Counted from the stretch's first letter, positions 46,066 to 55,149 are shown. The stretch: 64,000 bases of DNA from Streptomyces sp. V3I7 (GCF_030817495.1 NZ_JAUSZK010000001.1:4009001-4073000); one strand, 5' to 3'. Numbers and translations: made by a program. The notes: generated by a model not told the origin, from the letters alone.

Positions 46066-48330
46066 ATGTCCTCGCCCCCCTGGTTCCGGTCGGCAAGACC
46101 GGCCTGGCGAAGCGGCCGAAGGCGGGCGGCGCTGGTCCTCGGACTGGCGCTGTCCATCGGCCTGCTTCCGCAGTACGCGCCCGAGGCGGTGGCCGACGGC
46201 GGCCTCACCAAGCCGAAGACGCAGACGAACCTGGACGATCCGGTCCGCGGCAAGAACGCCAAGGTCAAAGCTCTCAAGAAGACCGACGAGGCCAGAAAGG
46301 CCGCGGTCGAGCACGTCGACAAGGCGCACTGGCCCAAGGAAGGCAGCGTCGAGGTCGAGCTGTCGGGCAAAACGGCCAAAGCCAAGGGCCTGCCGCTGTC
46401 GGCAAAGGCGGTGAGCGGCAAGAAGGGGGCCGCGTCCGTACGTGTCGAGGTGCTCGGCCGCAAGGCGGCGAAGGCCGCCGGGGTGGACGGCGTCCTGTTC
46501 ACCGTCGCCCGTACCGACGGCGAAACGGCCAAGGGCCCTGCCCAAGTCAGCATCGACTACTCGGACTTCGCCGACGCCTACGGTGGCGGATACGGTTCCC
46601 GGCTCCGCCTCGCCCAGTACCCGGAATGTGTGCTGACGACGCCGGAGAAGAAGGCCTGCTCCACTCCGAAGTACCTGAAGAGCGCCAACGACGCGGCCAA
46701 GCAGACGCTGACCGCGACCGTCCAGGCTGCCGGTGACAGCTCCGGTCCGGCCACCCAGCTCCTCGCGCCGGCCGAGAGCAGCACCTCCTCGGCCACTCTC
46801 CTCGCGGCCACTTCCGGCAGCAGCGGCGACGGGGGCGACTACAAGGCGACCGGCCTCTCCCCGTCATCCCAGTGGGGCGTCGACACCAGCTCCGGGGCGT
46901 TCACCTGGTCGTACCCGATGACGACCTCGCCCGTCCCCGGCGGCATGCAACCGAACGTCGGTCTGGGCTACAACTCCCAGTCGATCGACGGTCAGACGGC
47001 GACGACCAACAACCAGGGCTCGTGGATCGGCCAGGGCTTCTCCTACGACCCCGGCTACATCGAGCGCAGCTACAAGCCGTGCGCCGACGACGGTCACGAC
47101 TCCACCAACGGCGACGAGTGCTGGGCGTTCGACAACGCCACGCTCGCTCTCAACGGGGGTACCTCCGGTCAGCTCGTCAAGGACGACACGACCGGTGAGT
47201 GGCGGATCAGCTCCGACGACAACTCCAAGGTCGAGCATCTGACCAGCGCCACCAACGGTGACAACAACGGCGAGTACTGGAGGATCACGACCGGGAACGG
47301 CACCCAGTACTACTTCGGTCTCAACCGGCTTCCCGGCTGGGCCAGCGGCAACGAGGAGACCAACTCCACCTGGACCGTACCGGTCTACGGCGACGACTCG
47401 GGCGAGCCCTGCTACAACGCCACCTTCGCCGACGCGTACTGCACGCAGGCATGGCGCTGGAACCTCGACTACGTCGTCGACCCGCACGGCAACGCCGAGT
47501 CGTTCTTCTATGGCACTGAGACGAACTACTACACGCAGGGCCTGAAGACCACCGAGAACGGCAAGCCCTACATCCGCGGTGGCTACCTCAAGCGCATCGA
47601 CTACGGTCAGCTCGCGGCCAGCATGTACTCGGCCAAGCCCGCTGCCCAGGTCGTCTTCACCACCGCCGAGCGCTGCATCGGGGCCCTGACGGACTGCTCC
47701 GCCGGCGCGCTCACGGACTCCACGGCGGCCGACTGGCCGGATGTCCCCTGGGACCAGAACTGCAATGCCGGCACCAAGTGCCCCGGCCAGAACTCGCCGA
47801 CGTTCTGGACCCGCAAGAAGCTGACGAAGATCACCACGCAGATCCGCACCGGCACGTCCACGTACTCGCCGGTCGACGAGTGGAGCCTGACCCACGTCTT
47901 CACGGACAACGGTGACGGCTCCAAGTCCCTGTGGTTGAGCAAGATCGACCACACGGGCAAGGTCGGCACCGACGTTTCCGTCCCGTCCGTTGAGCTGTAC
48001 GGCACGCAGTTGGCCAACCGCGTGGGACGCGACCGGGGACAACATCCAGCCGTTCTACCGCTTCCGTCTGTCGGCGGTGCAGAACGAGGCCGGCGGCGCG
48101 CTCAGCGTCAACTACGCAGCCAACCAGTGCACGACGAGCAACCACCCTGCCGAGGACTCGTCCACGGTGCGCTGCTTCCCGGTGAAGTGGACCCCGCCCG
48201 GCGCCACCGACCCCATCGTCGACTGGTTCCACAAGTACGTGGTCGCCTCGGTCGTGGAGACCGACCTGGTCGGCGACAGCCCGGACCAGGTCACCTCGTA
48301 CACCTACCTCGGCGACGCGGGCTGGCGTAA
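46066..48330 (+). CDS. RHS/YD-repeat toxin protein, N-terminal part (frameshifted gene)
   Basis: 5' part of a giant RHS gene. The ATG at 46066 has CGGAG 5 bases upstream; an ATG at 46018 is possible. A signal peptide (about 1-45, AALVLGLALSIGLLPQYAPE) shows export by Sec. Then come a Lys/Ala-rich region and the RHS-associated lead-in with repeated beta segments (FTWSYPMTTSPVPGG, GLGYNSQSIDGQTATTNNQG, GSWIGQGFSYDPGYIERSYK, YYFGLNRLPGW, WNLDYVVDPHGNAESFFYG). Family sense ends at VELYGTQLANRV (48024). After that the frame reads 100 residues of Arg-rich nonsense to a stop at 48330. The proper continuation is in the +1 frame (next entry). One extra G in the GGG at 48024-48026 explains it. Confidence 0.85.
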   Translation: MSSPPWFRSARPAWRSGRRRAALVLGLALSIGLLPQYAPEAVADGGLTKPKTQTNLDDPVRGKNAKVKALKKTDEARKAAVEHVDKAHWPKEGSVEVELSGKTAKAKGLPLSAKAVSGKKGAASVRVEVLGRKAAKAAGVDGVLFTVARTDGETAKGPAQVSIDYSDFADAYGGGYGSRLRLAQYPECVLTTPEKKACSTPKYLKSANDAAKQTLTATVQAAGDSSGPATQLLAPAESSTSSATLLAATSGSSGDGGDYKATGLSPSSQWGVDTSSGAFTWSYPMTTSPVPGGMQPNVGLGYNSQSIDGQTATTNNQGSWIGQGFSYDPGYIERSYKPCADDGHDSTNGDECWAFDNATLALNGGTSGQLVKDDTTGEWRISSDDNSKVEHLTSATNGDNNGEYWRITTGNGTQYYFGLNRLPGWASGNEETNSTWTVPVYGDDSGEPCYNATFADAYCTQAWRWNLDYVVDPHGNAESFFYGTETNYYTQGLKTTENGKPYIRGGYLKRIDYGQLAASMYSAKPAAQVVFTTAERCIGALTDCSAGALTDSTAADWPDVPWDQNCNAGTKCPGQNSPTFWTRKKLTKITTQIRTGTSTYSPVDEWSLTHVFTDNGDGSKSLWLSKIDHTGKVGTDVSVPSVELYGTQLANRVGRDRGQHPAVLPLPSVGGAERGRRRAQRQLRSQPVHDEQPPCRGLVHGALLPGEVDPARRHRPHRRLVPQVRGRLGRGDRPGRRQPGPGHLVHLPRRRGLA

Positions 48331-51300
48331 GGCGCCGGCCGACGGCATCACCAAGGACGAGTACCGCACCTGGGGCGACTGGCGCGGATACGGCAAGGTG
48401 CAGGTCATCAAGTCGGACGGCACCAACTCGCCCTCCAACACCAAGACCGAGCACGTCTACTTCCGCGGCCTCGACGGTGATGTGGACAAGAACGGGGCCA
48501 CCCGCTCGGCCACGGTCACCGATTCCAACGGCGTCTCCTACACCGACTCCGACTGGAAGGCCGGCCAGGAGCTGGAGGCGCTCACCTACAACGGCGCCAC
48601 CGTGACCGAGAAGTCGGTGACGGTGCCGTGGACGACGGTCACCGGGACCCAGACCGAGAGCTGGGGAACGCGCAAGGCCCGCTATGTCGCCACCGCTTCG
48701 ACGGACACCTACACGGCCCTCGCTGCGGGCGGCTGGCGCCACACCAAGTCGACCACCACGTACGACAACGCGACCGGCCGCGAGGTCCAGGTCGACGACG
48801 ACGGCGAGGTCGGTGTCGCCGACAACGAGTGCACGCGCACGGAGTACGCGGACAGCGTGAGCCGTCACATGTACGCGTTCGTGTCGCGGGTCGAGAAGGT
48901 CGCGGTCGACTGCGCGAGCACCCCGAACCGTGCCACGGACGTCATCTCGGACAACCTGACGTACTACGACGGTTCGACGACTCTGGGCGATGCCCCCACC
49001 AAGGGCGACCTCACCATGACCAAGCGGCTGTCCTCTCACGACGGCACGACGGCCACGTACCAGACGACCGCGACGACGACCTACGACGGCTTCGGCCGTC
49101 CGCTGGTGGTGAAGGACGCCGAAACCGCCTCGTCCTCGACGCAGTACACCACCTCGACCGCCTACACCGACACCTTCGGTCTGGCGACCAAGTCGACGGT
49201 CACCAACATCGACGGCTGGACGACCTCGACCGAGTACGCACCCCAGTGGGGTCTGCCGAGCGCGAAGGTCGACGAGAACAGCAAGCGCACGGACCTCGCC
49301 TATGACGGTCTGGGCCGCCTGCTGTCGGTCTGGCTGCCGGACCGCCCCAAAGCGCTCAGCTTCACCCCGTCCCTCAAGCACGAGTACCTGGTCCGCGGCA
49401 CCAGTGGGCCGACCGCCGTCCACACGCAGAAGATCCAGAGCGACGGTTCGACGTACGGCAGTGAATGGTCGCTGTACGACGGCAACCTGAGGCCGCGGCA
49501 GGACCAGACGGAGGGCGCCGGCGGTGGCCGTATGGTCGCCGACACGCTCTACGACGGTGCCGGCAGGGTGGTGAAGGTCAACGACACCTACTACACCTCT
49601 GGCGCCCCGTCCTCCACGCTCTTCGAGCCGCTCAACGCCGACCTCGACGCACAGACGGTCACGGAGTACGACGGCGCGGGCCGCACCACCGCCACGGTCT
49701 TCAAGGTCCAGGGCACGGAGAAGTACCGAACCACGTACAGCTACGGCGGCGACCGGGTCACGACCACTCCGCCGAACGGCGGCACGAAGACAACGGTCGT
49801 GTCAGATGCCCGGGACCGTACGACGACCCAGATCGAATACCCGTCGGGCGGCAGCGCGGTCACCACGTCGTACGGCTACAACCGCGACGGTCTGCTGACG
49901 AAGGTGACGGACGACAAGGGGAACAACTGGACGTACACATACGACCAGATGGGCCGCAAGAAGACTGCGGTCGACCCCGACACCGGTTCGTCCTCGTACA
50001 CATACGACGTCATGGACCGCCAGACCTCGGCCACCATCAACGGCGACAAGACGTCGACGGTGTACGACGAGCTGGGCCGCGCGGTCTCCACCTGGGACGG
50101 GGAGGCGAACACCGGCACCAAGCTCTCGCTGACCAAGTACGACACGGTCGCCAAGGGCGAGCTCTACGGTGTCTACACGTACAAGTCCGGCGCGGTGTAC
50201 TCGTCGGTGACCTATCCGGTCCTCGACCCGGACAACGACTTCAAGCCGACGTCGACGAAGTACTTCCTGTCCAAGACGGCCGAGCCGGAGCTGGGCGGAA
50301 CGTACGAGTTCACCACGCAGTACAACCGCGACGGGTCGCTCCAGGGAACGGGACTGCCGGCGGCGGGCGGTCTGTCGGCCGAGGCGTTGACCTACGTCTA
50401 CGACAACCTTCAACGTCCGGTCGGTCTCAACACGTCGCTCGGCAGCGGCAAGTACGTGTCGAACGCGTCGTACTCGCCGACGTCCGACCTGGAACAGCTG
50501 GAGCTGTACACCGGCGACTCCGCCGCCAAGAAGACGTGGGTGACCAACAGCTTCGAAGCGGGCACGCACCGTCTGACCAACTCGCGGGTCGACGTGGAGG
50601 GCGCCTCGAGCGTCGCCTACGACGCGAACTACACCTACGACGACTCCGGCAACATCCTGTCCATCGCGGACACGCCGACCGGCGGCACGAAGGACGTGCA
50701 GTGCTTCGACTACGACGGCCTGCGCCGTCTGAAGCAGACGTGGACGTCGTCGGTGTCGTCCAACGACGCGTCGGGCACGGGCAGCACGGACGCGGCCTGC
50801 ACCGCGGGGGCGTCGTCCACGACGGTGGGCGGTGTGTCCCCGTACTGGACGGAGTACGGCTACGACTCCCTCGGCGACCGCACGAGCGAGGTGCGGCACG
50901 GCCTGAACGGGGCGGGCACCGCGACCCGCACGTACGCGTACGGCAAGGGGTCCGGCCCCAACGGCACGGACTCCGGCCCGCACACGGTCTCCTCGGTCAC
51001 GCAGACGACCGAGGCGGCGGGCGGCAATCCGGCCGTCACTTCTCAGGACACGTACACCTACGACGCGTCCGGCCACACCAAGACGCGCGTCCTGGGCGGT
51101 GACACCCAGTCGTTGACCTGGGACAAGCAGGGCGAGCTGACCACGGTCACGAACGCCGACAGTTCGGTGACGTCGTACAAGTACGACGCTTCCGGCGCAC
51201 GGATTCTCCGGGACACCCCGAGCGAGAAGACGTTCTACCTGCCGGGCATGGAACTGCACCTGAACAAGTCCACGTCCGCGGTGACGGCCACGCGCTACTA

Positions 51301-52906
51301 CACCTTCAGTGGCACGACGGTCGCGATGCGGGAGGCGGACGGGGTCCACTTCCTCGTCTCGGACCACCAGGGCACGGCCGAACTGTCCGTCGACGGAAAG
51401 ACGGGCGCGACGATCCGTCGCCGTACCGACCCGTTCGGCAATGCCCGCGACACCTCTAACTGGGTGAACGACAAGGGCTTCGTGGGCGGCACGATCGAGA
51501 AGTCCACGGGCCTGACGACGCTGGGGGCACGGGAGTACGACTCCGACACCGGCCGCTTCATCTCGGCGGACCCGATCGTCGACTACACCGACCCGCAGCA
51601 GATCAACGGCTACGCGTACGCCAACAACAGCCCGGTCACGAACAACGACGCGTCGGGTCTGCGCCTGGCGAACTGCGTGGGCGGCTGGAACGAGTGCGGA
51701 CCGGGCCCGTCGACGCACCGCGGTGCCTGGACCGACAACGTCGACGGCACCCCCATGAGCAGCAGCTCGAGCAGCCGTTCGGGCGGCGGCACCACGGACA
51801 CGCCGGCCACGCGGCAGGCGGCCGAGGCTCACGCCAAGGAAGACGCGGCCAAGCAGCGAGCCATCGCGATCGCCAAGGAACTCGGCAAGATCGTCGCCGA
51901 CGAACTGGGCATCACGGACGCGCTGGACTGCTTCACCACCGGCGCCCTCGCCTCGTGCGGTGCGACTGCGGTCAACGTGGTTTCGTCCTTCATCGGCGGC
52001 GGTCCGCTCACCAAGCTGACCCTGAAGTACTGGAACAAGATCGACAAGGGCATTGCCCTGGGCAAGCGGATTGTCGGGCTTGGCAAGAAGCTGTGGGCGA
52101 CCTTCCAGGACTGGAGGAAGAGCAGTAAGGCGGCGGAGGCTGCCGAGAAGGCGTGTAACAGCTTCACGCCCGATACCCGGGTGCTGATGGCTGACGGCAA
52201 GGCCAAGAAGATCGAAGACGTCGAAATCGGCGACGAGGTCCTCGCCACCGACCCGGAAACCGGCGACACCAAGACGGAGACAGTCACTGCCGAGATCAAG
52301 GGCAACGGAGTCAAGCACCTTGTCAAGGTGGCGGTCGACGTCGATGGCAAGAAGGGTTCCAAGACGGCTTCGGTCACCGCGACCGACGGCCACCCCTTCT
52401 GGGTCGCCGAGCTCGGTGAGTGGATCAAGGCAACCGATCTGCACAGCGGCGAGTGGCTGCGCACCAGTGCCGGAGCGTACGTCCAGATCACTGCGGTAAA
52501 GCGGTGGACGGTTCTGCGGGCCACGGTCCACAACCTCACGGTCTCGGATCTTCACACGTACTATGTGCTTGCGGGGGCTACGCCGGTCCTGGTTCATAAT
52601 TCTGGAGGCGCGGCATGTAAGGGTCCGATCCCCGATAAGATTCCGCATGATTACTACGATCAGCTCGCTATGCAGGGAGCGAAGGCTCCCGGCGCGGGAA
52701 CCGTGATCATGAGGAATCTTGGCGACACTCCGAGGCTTGAGGCAAACTACGGTCCGGGCGAGTGGGTAAAGATGCAGTCGACCTTGGATGACGCCAGCGG
52801 AAAAGCCATCCGAACCGTTCACTGGTTCAGGAATCTCGACAATGAGATGAACGTCGAGTACAAGTTCAAGCTCGACTATCCCCAGATGGAGTCAAACGTA
52901 AGATGA
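47990..52906 (+). CDS. RHS/YD-repeat protein, main part with Hint domain and toxin tip (frameshifted gene)
   Basis: Continuation of the previous reading frame: sense resumes at codon 13 (DATGDNIQPFYRFRL, 48026), so the true gene is about 46066-52906 and over 2200 residues. YD/RHS repeats run through about residues 250-1180 (e.g. SYGYNRDGLLTKVTDDKGN, YDQMGRKKTAVDPDTG, YDELGRAVSTWDGEA). The RHS core closes with LGAREYDSDTGRFISADPIV, YTDPQQINGYAYANNSP (about 1175-1220). A linker with Ala/Lys helices follows. A Hint autoprocessing domain spans about 1389-1537 and a ~100-residue C-terminal tip follows. RHS shells encapsulate and deliver polymorphic toxins. The codon and base composition of the last 300 bp is less GC-rich than the shell, typical of swapped toxin tips. 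Confidence 0.88.
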   Translation: MSCTARSWPTAWDATGDNIQPFYRFRLSAVQNEAGGALSVNYAANQCTTSNHPAEDSSTVRCFPVKWTPPGATDPIVDWFHKYVVASVVETDLVGDSPDQVTSYTYLGDAGWRKAPADGITKDEYRTWGDWRGYGKVQVIKSDGTNSPSNTKTEHVYFRGLDGDVDKNGATRSATVTDSNGVSYTDSDWKAGQELEALTYNGATVTEKSVTVPWTTVTGTQTESWGTRKARYVATASTDTYTALAAGGWRHTKSTTTYDNATGREVQVDDDGEVGVADNECTRTEYADSVSRHMYAFVSRVEKVAVDCASTPNRATDVISDNLTYYDGSTTLGDAPTKGDLTMTKRLSSHDGTTATYQTTATTTYDGFGRPLVVKDAETASSSTQYTTSTAYTDTFGLATKSTVTNIDGWTTSTEYAPQWGLPSAKVDENSKRTDLAYDGLGRLLSVWLPDRPKALSFTPSLKHEYLVRGTSGPTAVHTQKIQSDGSTYGSEWSLYDGNLRPRQDQTEGAGGGRMVADTLYDGAGRVVKVNDTYYTSGAPSSTLFEPLNADLDAQTVTEYDGAGRTTATVFKVQGTEKYRTTYSYGGDRVTTTPPNGGTKTTVVSDARDRTTTQIEYPSGGSAVTTSYGYNRDGLLTKVTDDKGNNWTYTYDQMGRKKTAVDPDTGSSSYTYDVMDRQTSATINGDKTSTVYDELGRAVSTWDGEANTGTKLSLTKYDTVAKGELYGVYTYKSGAVYSSVTYPVLDPDNDFKPTSTKYFLSKTAEPELGGTYEFTTQYNRDGSLQGTGLPAAGGLSAEALTYVYDNLQRPVGLNTSLGSGKYVSNASYSPTSDLEQLELYTGDSAAKKTWVTNSFEAGTHRLTNSRVDVEGASSVAYDANYTYDDSGNILSIADTPTGGTKDVQCFDYDGLRRLKQTWTSSVSSNDASGTGSTDAACTAGASSTTVGGVSPYWTEYGYDSLGDRTSEVRHGLNGAGTATRTYAYGKGSGPNGTDSGPHTVSSVTQTTEAAGGNPAVTSQDTYTYDASGHTKTRVLGGDTQSLTWDKQGELTTVTNADSSVTSYKYDASGARILRDTPSEKTFYLPGMELHLNKSTSAVTATRYYTFSGTTVAMREADGVHFLVSDHQGTAELSVDGKTGATIRRRTDPFGNARDTSNWVNDKGFVGGTIEKSTGLTTLGAREYDSDTGRFISADPIVDYTDPQQINGYAYANNSPVTNNDASGLRLANCVGGWNECGPGPSTHRGAWTDNVDGTPMSSSSSSRSGGGTTDTPATRQAAEAHAKEDAAKQRAIAIAKELGKIVADELGITDALDCFTTGALASCGATAVNVVSSFIGGGPLTKLTLKYWNKIDKGIALGKRIVGLGKKLWATFQDWRKSSKAAEAAEKACNSFTPDTRVLMADGKAKKIEDVEIGDEVLATDPETGDTKTETVTAEIKGNGVKHLVKVAVDVDGKKGSKTASVTATDGHPFWVAELGEWIKATDLHSGEWLRTSAGAYVQITAVKRWTVLRATVHNLTVSDLHTYYVLAGATPVLVHNSGGAACKGPIPDKIPHDYYDQLAMQGAKAPGAGTVIMRNLGDTPRLEANYGPGEWVKMQSTLDDASGKAIRTVHWFRNLDNEMNVEYKFKLDYPQMESNVR
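52154..52600 (+). other. Hint (intein-like) autoprocessing domain in the RHS protein
   Basis: 149 residues with the three Hint marks: N-terminal nucleophile Cys in CNSFTPDTRVLMADGKAKKI, block B TDGHPFWV (Thr-x-x-His), and C-terminal block with the last residues VLVHN followed by Ser. Such pretoxin Hint domains cleave themselves to free the downstream toxin. Confidence 0.85.
52601..52903 (+). other. C-terminal toxin-like tip of the RHS protein
   Basis: About 101 residues after the Hint cleavage point (SGGAACKGPIPDKIPHDYYD ... HWFRNLDNEMNVEYKFK). The conserved-looking aromatic segment NYGPGEWVKMQ and IRTVHWFRNLDN suggest a compact enzymatic or binding domain, but I cannot name the activity. 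Position, overlap with a small downstream gene and shifted base composition argue for a polymorphic toxin domain. Confidence 0.6.
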
Positions 52907-53310
52907 AGGTGCGGGTAATCGGTAACTCCGGAGAGCGACTCCCTCTGTCCATGCTTGACTCCAAGTGGGGGTTGACTAGGGATGCTTCTTTCCCGCTTGC
53001 TATAGGGAAGGAATATGTCGTCTACGCGATTACTGTGGTCAAGGACGCCTTCTGGTACTACCTGCTCGACGAACATGATCTCCCGTATCCGGTCTGGTAT
53101 CCGAGTCCTTTGTTTCAGGTATCGGATGGATCGATTCCGGCTCATTGGGTCGTGAACTACGTTTCCAATGAAGCGTCATCGGATCGCACTGGAGCTTCAC
53201 TGATCACCTTCAAGGAGTGGGCGAATGATCCATTCTTCTATGAAAGGTTGGTCGAAGGTGAGGCGGGGGCTGTGGCCGCTTTCCAGAATGAGCGAAATAT
53301 TCCTTCCTGA
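52903..53310 (+). CDS. Candidate immunity protein of the RHS toxin
   Basis: 135 residues; the ATG overlaps the RHS stop (ATGA), so it is translationally coupled. The product is acidic and aromatic-rich (KEYVVYAITVVKDAFWYYLL, YPVWYPSPLFQV, FKEWANDPFFYERL), cytosolic, with no signal peptide. Base composition is clearly AT-richer than the host genes, as in the adjacent toxin tip, so the two were probably acquired as one cassette. I do not recognise a named immunity family. The toxin-then-immunity order and spacing are standard for polymorphic toxin loci. Confidence 0.75.
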   Translation: MKVRVIGNSGERLPLSMLDSKWGLTRDASFPLAIGKEYVVYAITVVKDAFWYYLLDEHDLPYPVWYPSPLFQVSDGSIPAHWVVNYVSNEASSDRTGASLITFKEWANDPFFYERLVEGEAGAVAAFQNERNIPS

Positions 53311-53410
53311 CGGTTCGTGACGGCAGCCGGGAATCTTGTTGAGGGAATTCAGAAGCCCCGTCAGGTGCATGGCGGTTTCTAGGGATCGTCGCAACACGTG
53401 ATCGTTTGTG

Positions 53411-54013
53411 TTAGGCGGCGAGTAGTTTATGCAGGCGCTCGGCTGGGGTTTCCCAGTCGAGCGTTTTGCGTGGGCGGCCGTTGAGTTCGGCGGCGACGGC
53501 GGCCAGGTGTTCGCAGGAGTGGACGGACACGTCGGTGCCCTTGGGGAAGTACTGTCGCAGCAGGCCGTTGGTGTTCTCGTTCGATCCCCGTTGCCGCGAT
53601 GATCAAGTCCCCTTCCCAATGGCCGGGCACCGCCCGGTCCTCCGCCTCGGCGGGACGTTCGCTGATCACGACCATCGGGTGCGTGAAACGCGGCTGGCGG
53701 CAGGCCGCCTGGCGGTGGGGGCGGCGGCGGGCGCGTCGCGAGCGAAGGGCCCGGGCCAGCTCGCGGCGCAGTTCTCCGCGACCCTGGACGTAGAGGGCCT
53801 GGTAGATCGTCTCGTGCACGACGTGCATCTCCGGCTGGTCGGGGAAAGTCCGGCGCAGACTCTCGCAGATCTGTTCCGGCTTCCGGTCCAGGCCGTCCTG
53901 GATGAAGTCCCGCAGCGCGGTGTTCCGGCCGATCTTGCCGGGCTTGGGGCGGGGCCGGCGAGCATCGGCGCGGGCCTGGGCGGCGTGCGGACGGTAGTGC
54001 CACCGGCCACGGG
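53411..54013 (-). pseudogene. IS30-family transposase remnant (5'-truncated, internal deletion)
   Basis: Read on the minus strand from 54013: RWHYRPHAAQARADARRPRP, LRDFIQDGLDRKPEQICESL, MHVVHETIYQALYVQGRGEL, then [12 protein letters not shown], the first DDE motif. At about 53600 the frame jumps directly to [20 protein letters not shown] (the third, Glu-containing motif) and runs [16 protein letters not shown] to a stop at 53411. About 100 residues carrying the second Asp are missing, and the N-terminal helix-turn-helix is also lost. The product cannot be an active transposase. It abuts a truncated Uma2-like gene at 54014. Confidence 0.85.
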
Positions 54014-54160
54014 GATCCGTCTCCCAAGGGCTACCGCTCCCGGACGAACATCCCCTTCGGGCGCCCCCTTCACGTGCCCGCGCCCTTCGACTTCGAGCTG
54101 GACACCTCGGACTTCATCCTTCCCGAACCTGACGCGGACACCTCCCCCGAAGCTCCCTGA
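54014..54160 (+). pseudogene. Uma2-family endonuclease-like C-terminal fragment
   Basis: An open 48-codon tail (GYRSRTNIPFGRPLHVPAPF, DFELDTSDFILPEPDAD) ends in TGA at 54158. The pattern of a substrate-binding strand followed by LPAPFxFxLDTSxF is the usual end of Uma2/DUF820 proteins. There is no start, and the 5' part is replaced by the IS30 remnant, so insertion or deletion truncated it. Confidence 0.6.
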
Positions 54161-54228
54161 ACTTCCGGCGTCGGCGCCCCGACTCCCCAGCGTCGACAAG
54201 GACATGCCGTGCGCGGTAGGCATGGGGC

Positions 54229-55149
54229 ATGAGTGGCGAGGGTGAACAGTCGACCGGCAGGTGCCTGCTCGACGGGCGCTACCGTCTGATCGAGCGTCTC
54301 GGGGCCGGCGGGGCTGTGTGGCGCGCCCGCGATGAAGTCGCCGGGCTCGAAGTCGCCGCCAAGCAGCCGCTGTTGCCAGCGGATTCGGATCCCGACGGTG
54401 AGGAGTGCCAACGGGCTGCCCACCGGCTCTACCACGAGGCCCGCGCCGCCGCCCGCGTTGCCCATCCCGCTGCCGTGGCCACTCATGACGTATTCCTCGA
54501 AGACGGACTCCTCTGGATCGTCATGGAGTGGGTCGAAGGCGAGTCGCTGCTCGCCGTGCTCCGGCGCGGCCCCCTGGCGCCGGCCGAGGCCGCCCGGATC
54601 GGGCTCGCCGTCCTCGGGGCCCTGCGGGCCGCGCACGCCGTCGGCATCGTGCACCGGGACGTGAAGCCCGCCAACGTCCTCGTCGAGTCGGGCACCGGCC
54701 GGGTCGTCCTCACCGACTTCGGCATCGGGCACGGCGGCTCGCCCGGCTTCCTCTCGCCCGAGCAGCTGTCGGGACCGGGCGCCGGTCCCGCCTCCGACCT
54801 GTGGTCGCTGGGTGCGCTGCTCCACGCGGCCGTCGAGGGCCGGCCGCCCTTCCGGCGTACCGCTGCGGAGTCCACTCCCGCGGGCCCCGCCGCCTGTGAG
54901 CACGCCGGTCCGCTCGCGCCGCTGCTGCTGCGGCTGCTCGCGCCGGAACCGGACGCGCGGCCGGCCGCCGAGGAGGTGGCGGCGGCGCTGGAGGAGGTGG
55001 CGGACCGCGTCGTACCGGGCACCCCCCTCCGCGCTCACCGTCTCCGGCTGACGTTACGAAAAAATGATCGGGAGTGGCGGGTGCGGCACAACGCCCTGAT
55101 CAGCGCATTCGTTGCCAGCGATCACTGGCAGTGTGTGTGCAGTACGTGA
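54229..55149 (+). CDS. Compact soluble Ser/Thr protein kinase
   Basis: 306 residues; ATG at 54229. P-loop GAGGAVW (one Gly fewer than its relatives), lysine in VAAKQPL, HRDVKPAN (about 141-148), DFG. The activation segment is unusually short: DFG is followed by IGHGGSPGFLSPE with none of the Thr residues that PknB-type kinases autophosphorylate. No membrane segment. A TTA leucine codon (55054-55056) sits in the C-terminal tail, a rare codon in Streptomyces that needs the bldA tRNA. It is related to the kinases at 29-37 kb and probably belonged to the same cluster before the accessory DNA arrived between them. Confidence 0.85.
   Translation: MSGEGEQSTGRCLLDGRYRLIERLGAGGAVWRARDEVAGLEVAAKQPLLPADSDPDGEECQRAAHRLYHEARAAARVAHPAAVATHDVFLEDGLLWIVMEWVEGESLLAVLRRGPLAPAEAARIGLAVLGALRAAHAVGIVHRDVKPANVLVESGTGRVVLTDFGIGHGGSPGFLSPEQLSGPGAGPASDLWSLGALLHAAVEGRPPFRRTAAESTPAGPAACEHAGPLAPLLLRLLAPEPDARPAAEEVAAALEEVADRVVPGTPLRAHRLRLTLRKNDREWRVRHNALISAFVASDHWQCVCST

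Noticed and set aside
49802..52822. 1006-codon minus-strand frame opposite the RHS gene
   Set aside because: Composition of an antisense shadow, Arg/Val/Gly-rich, no recognisable domain, whereas the plus strand encodes clear YD repeats.
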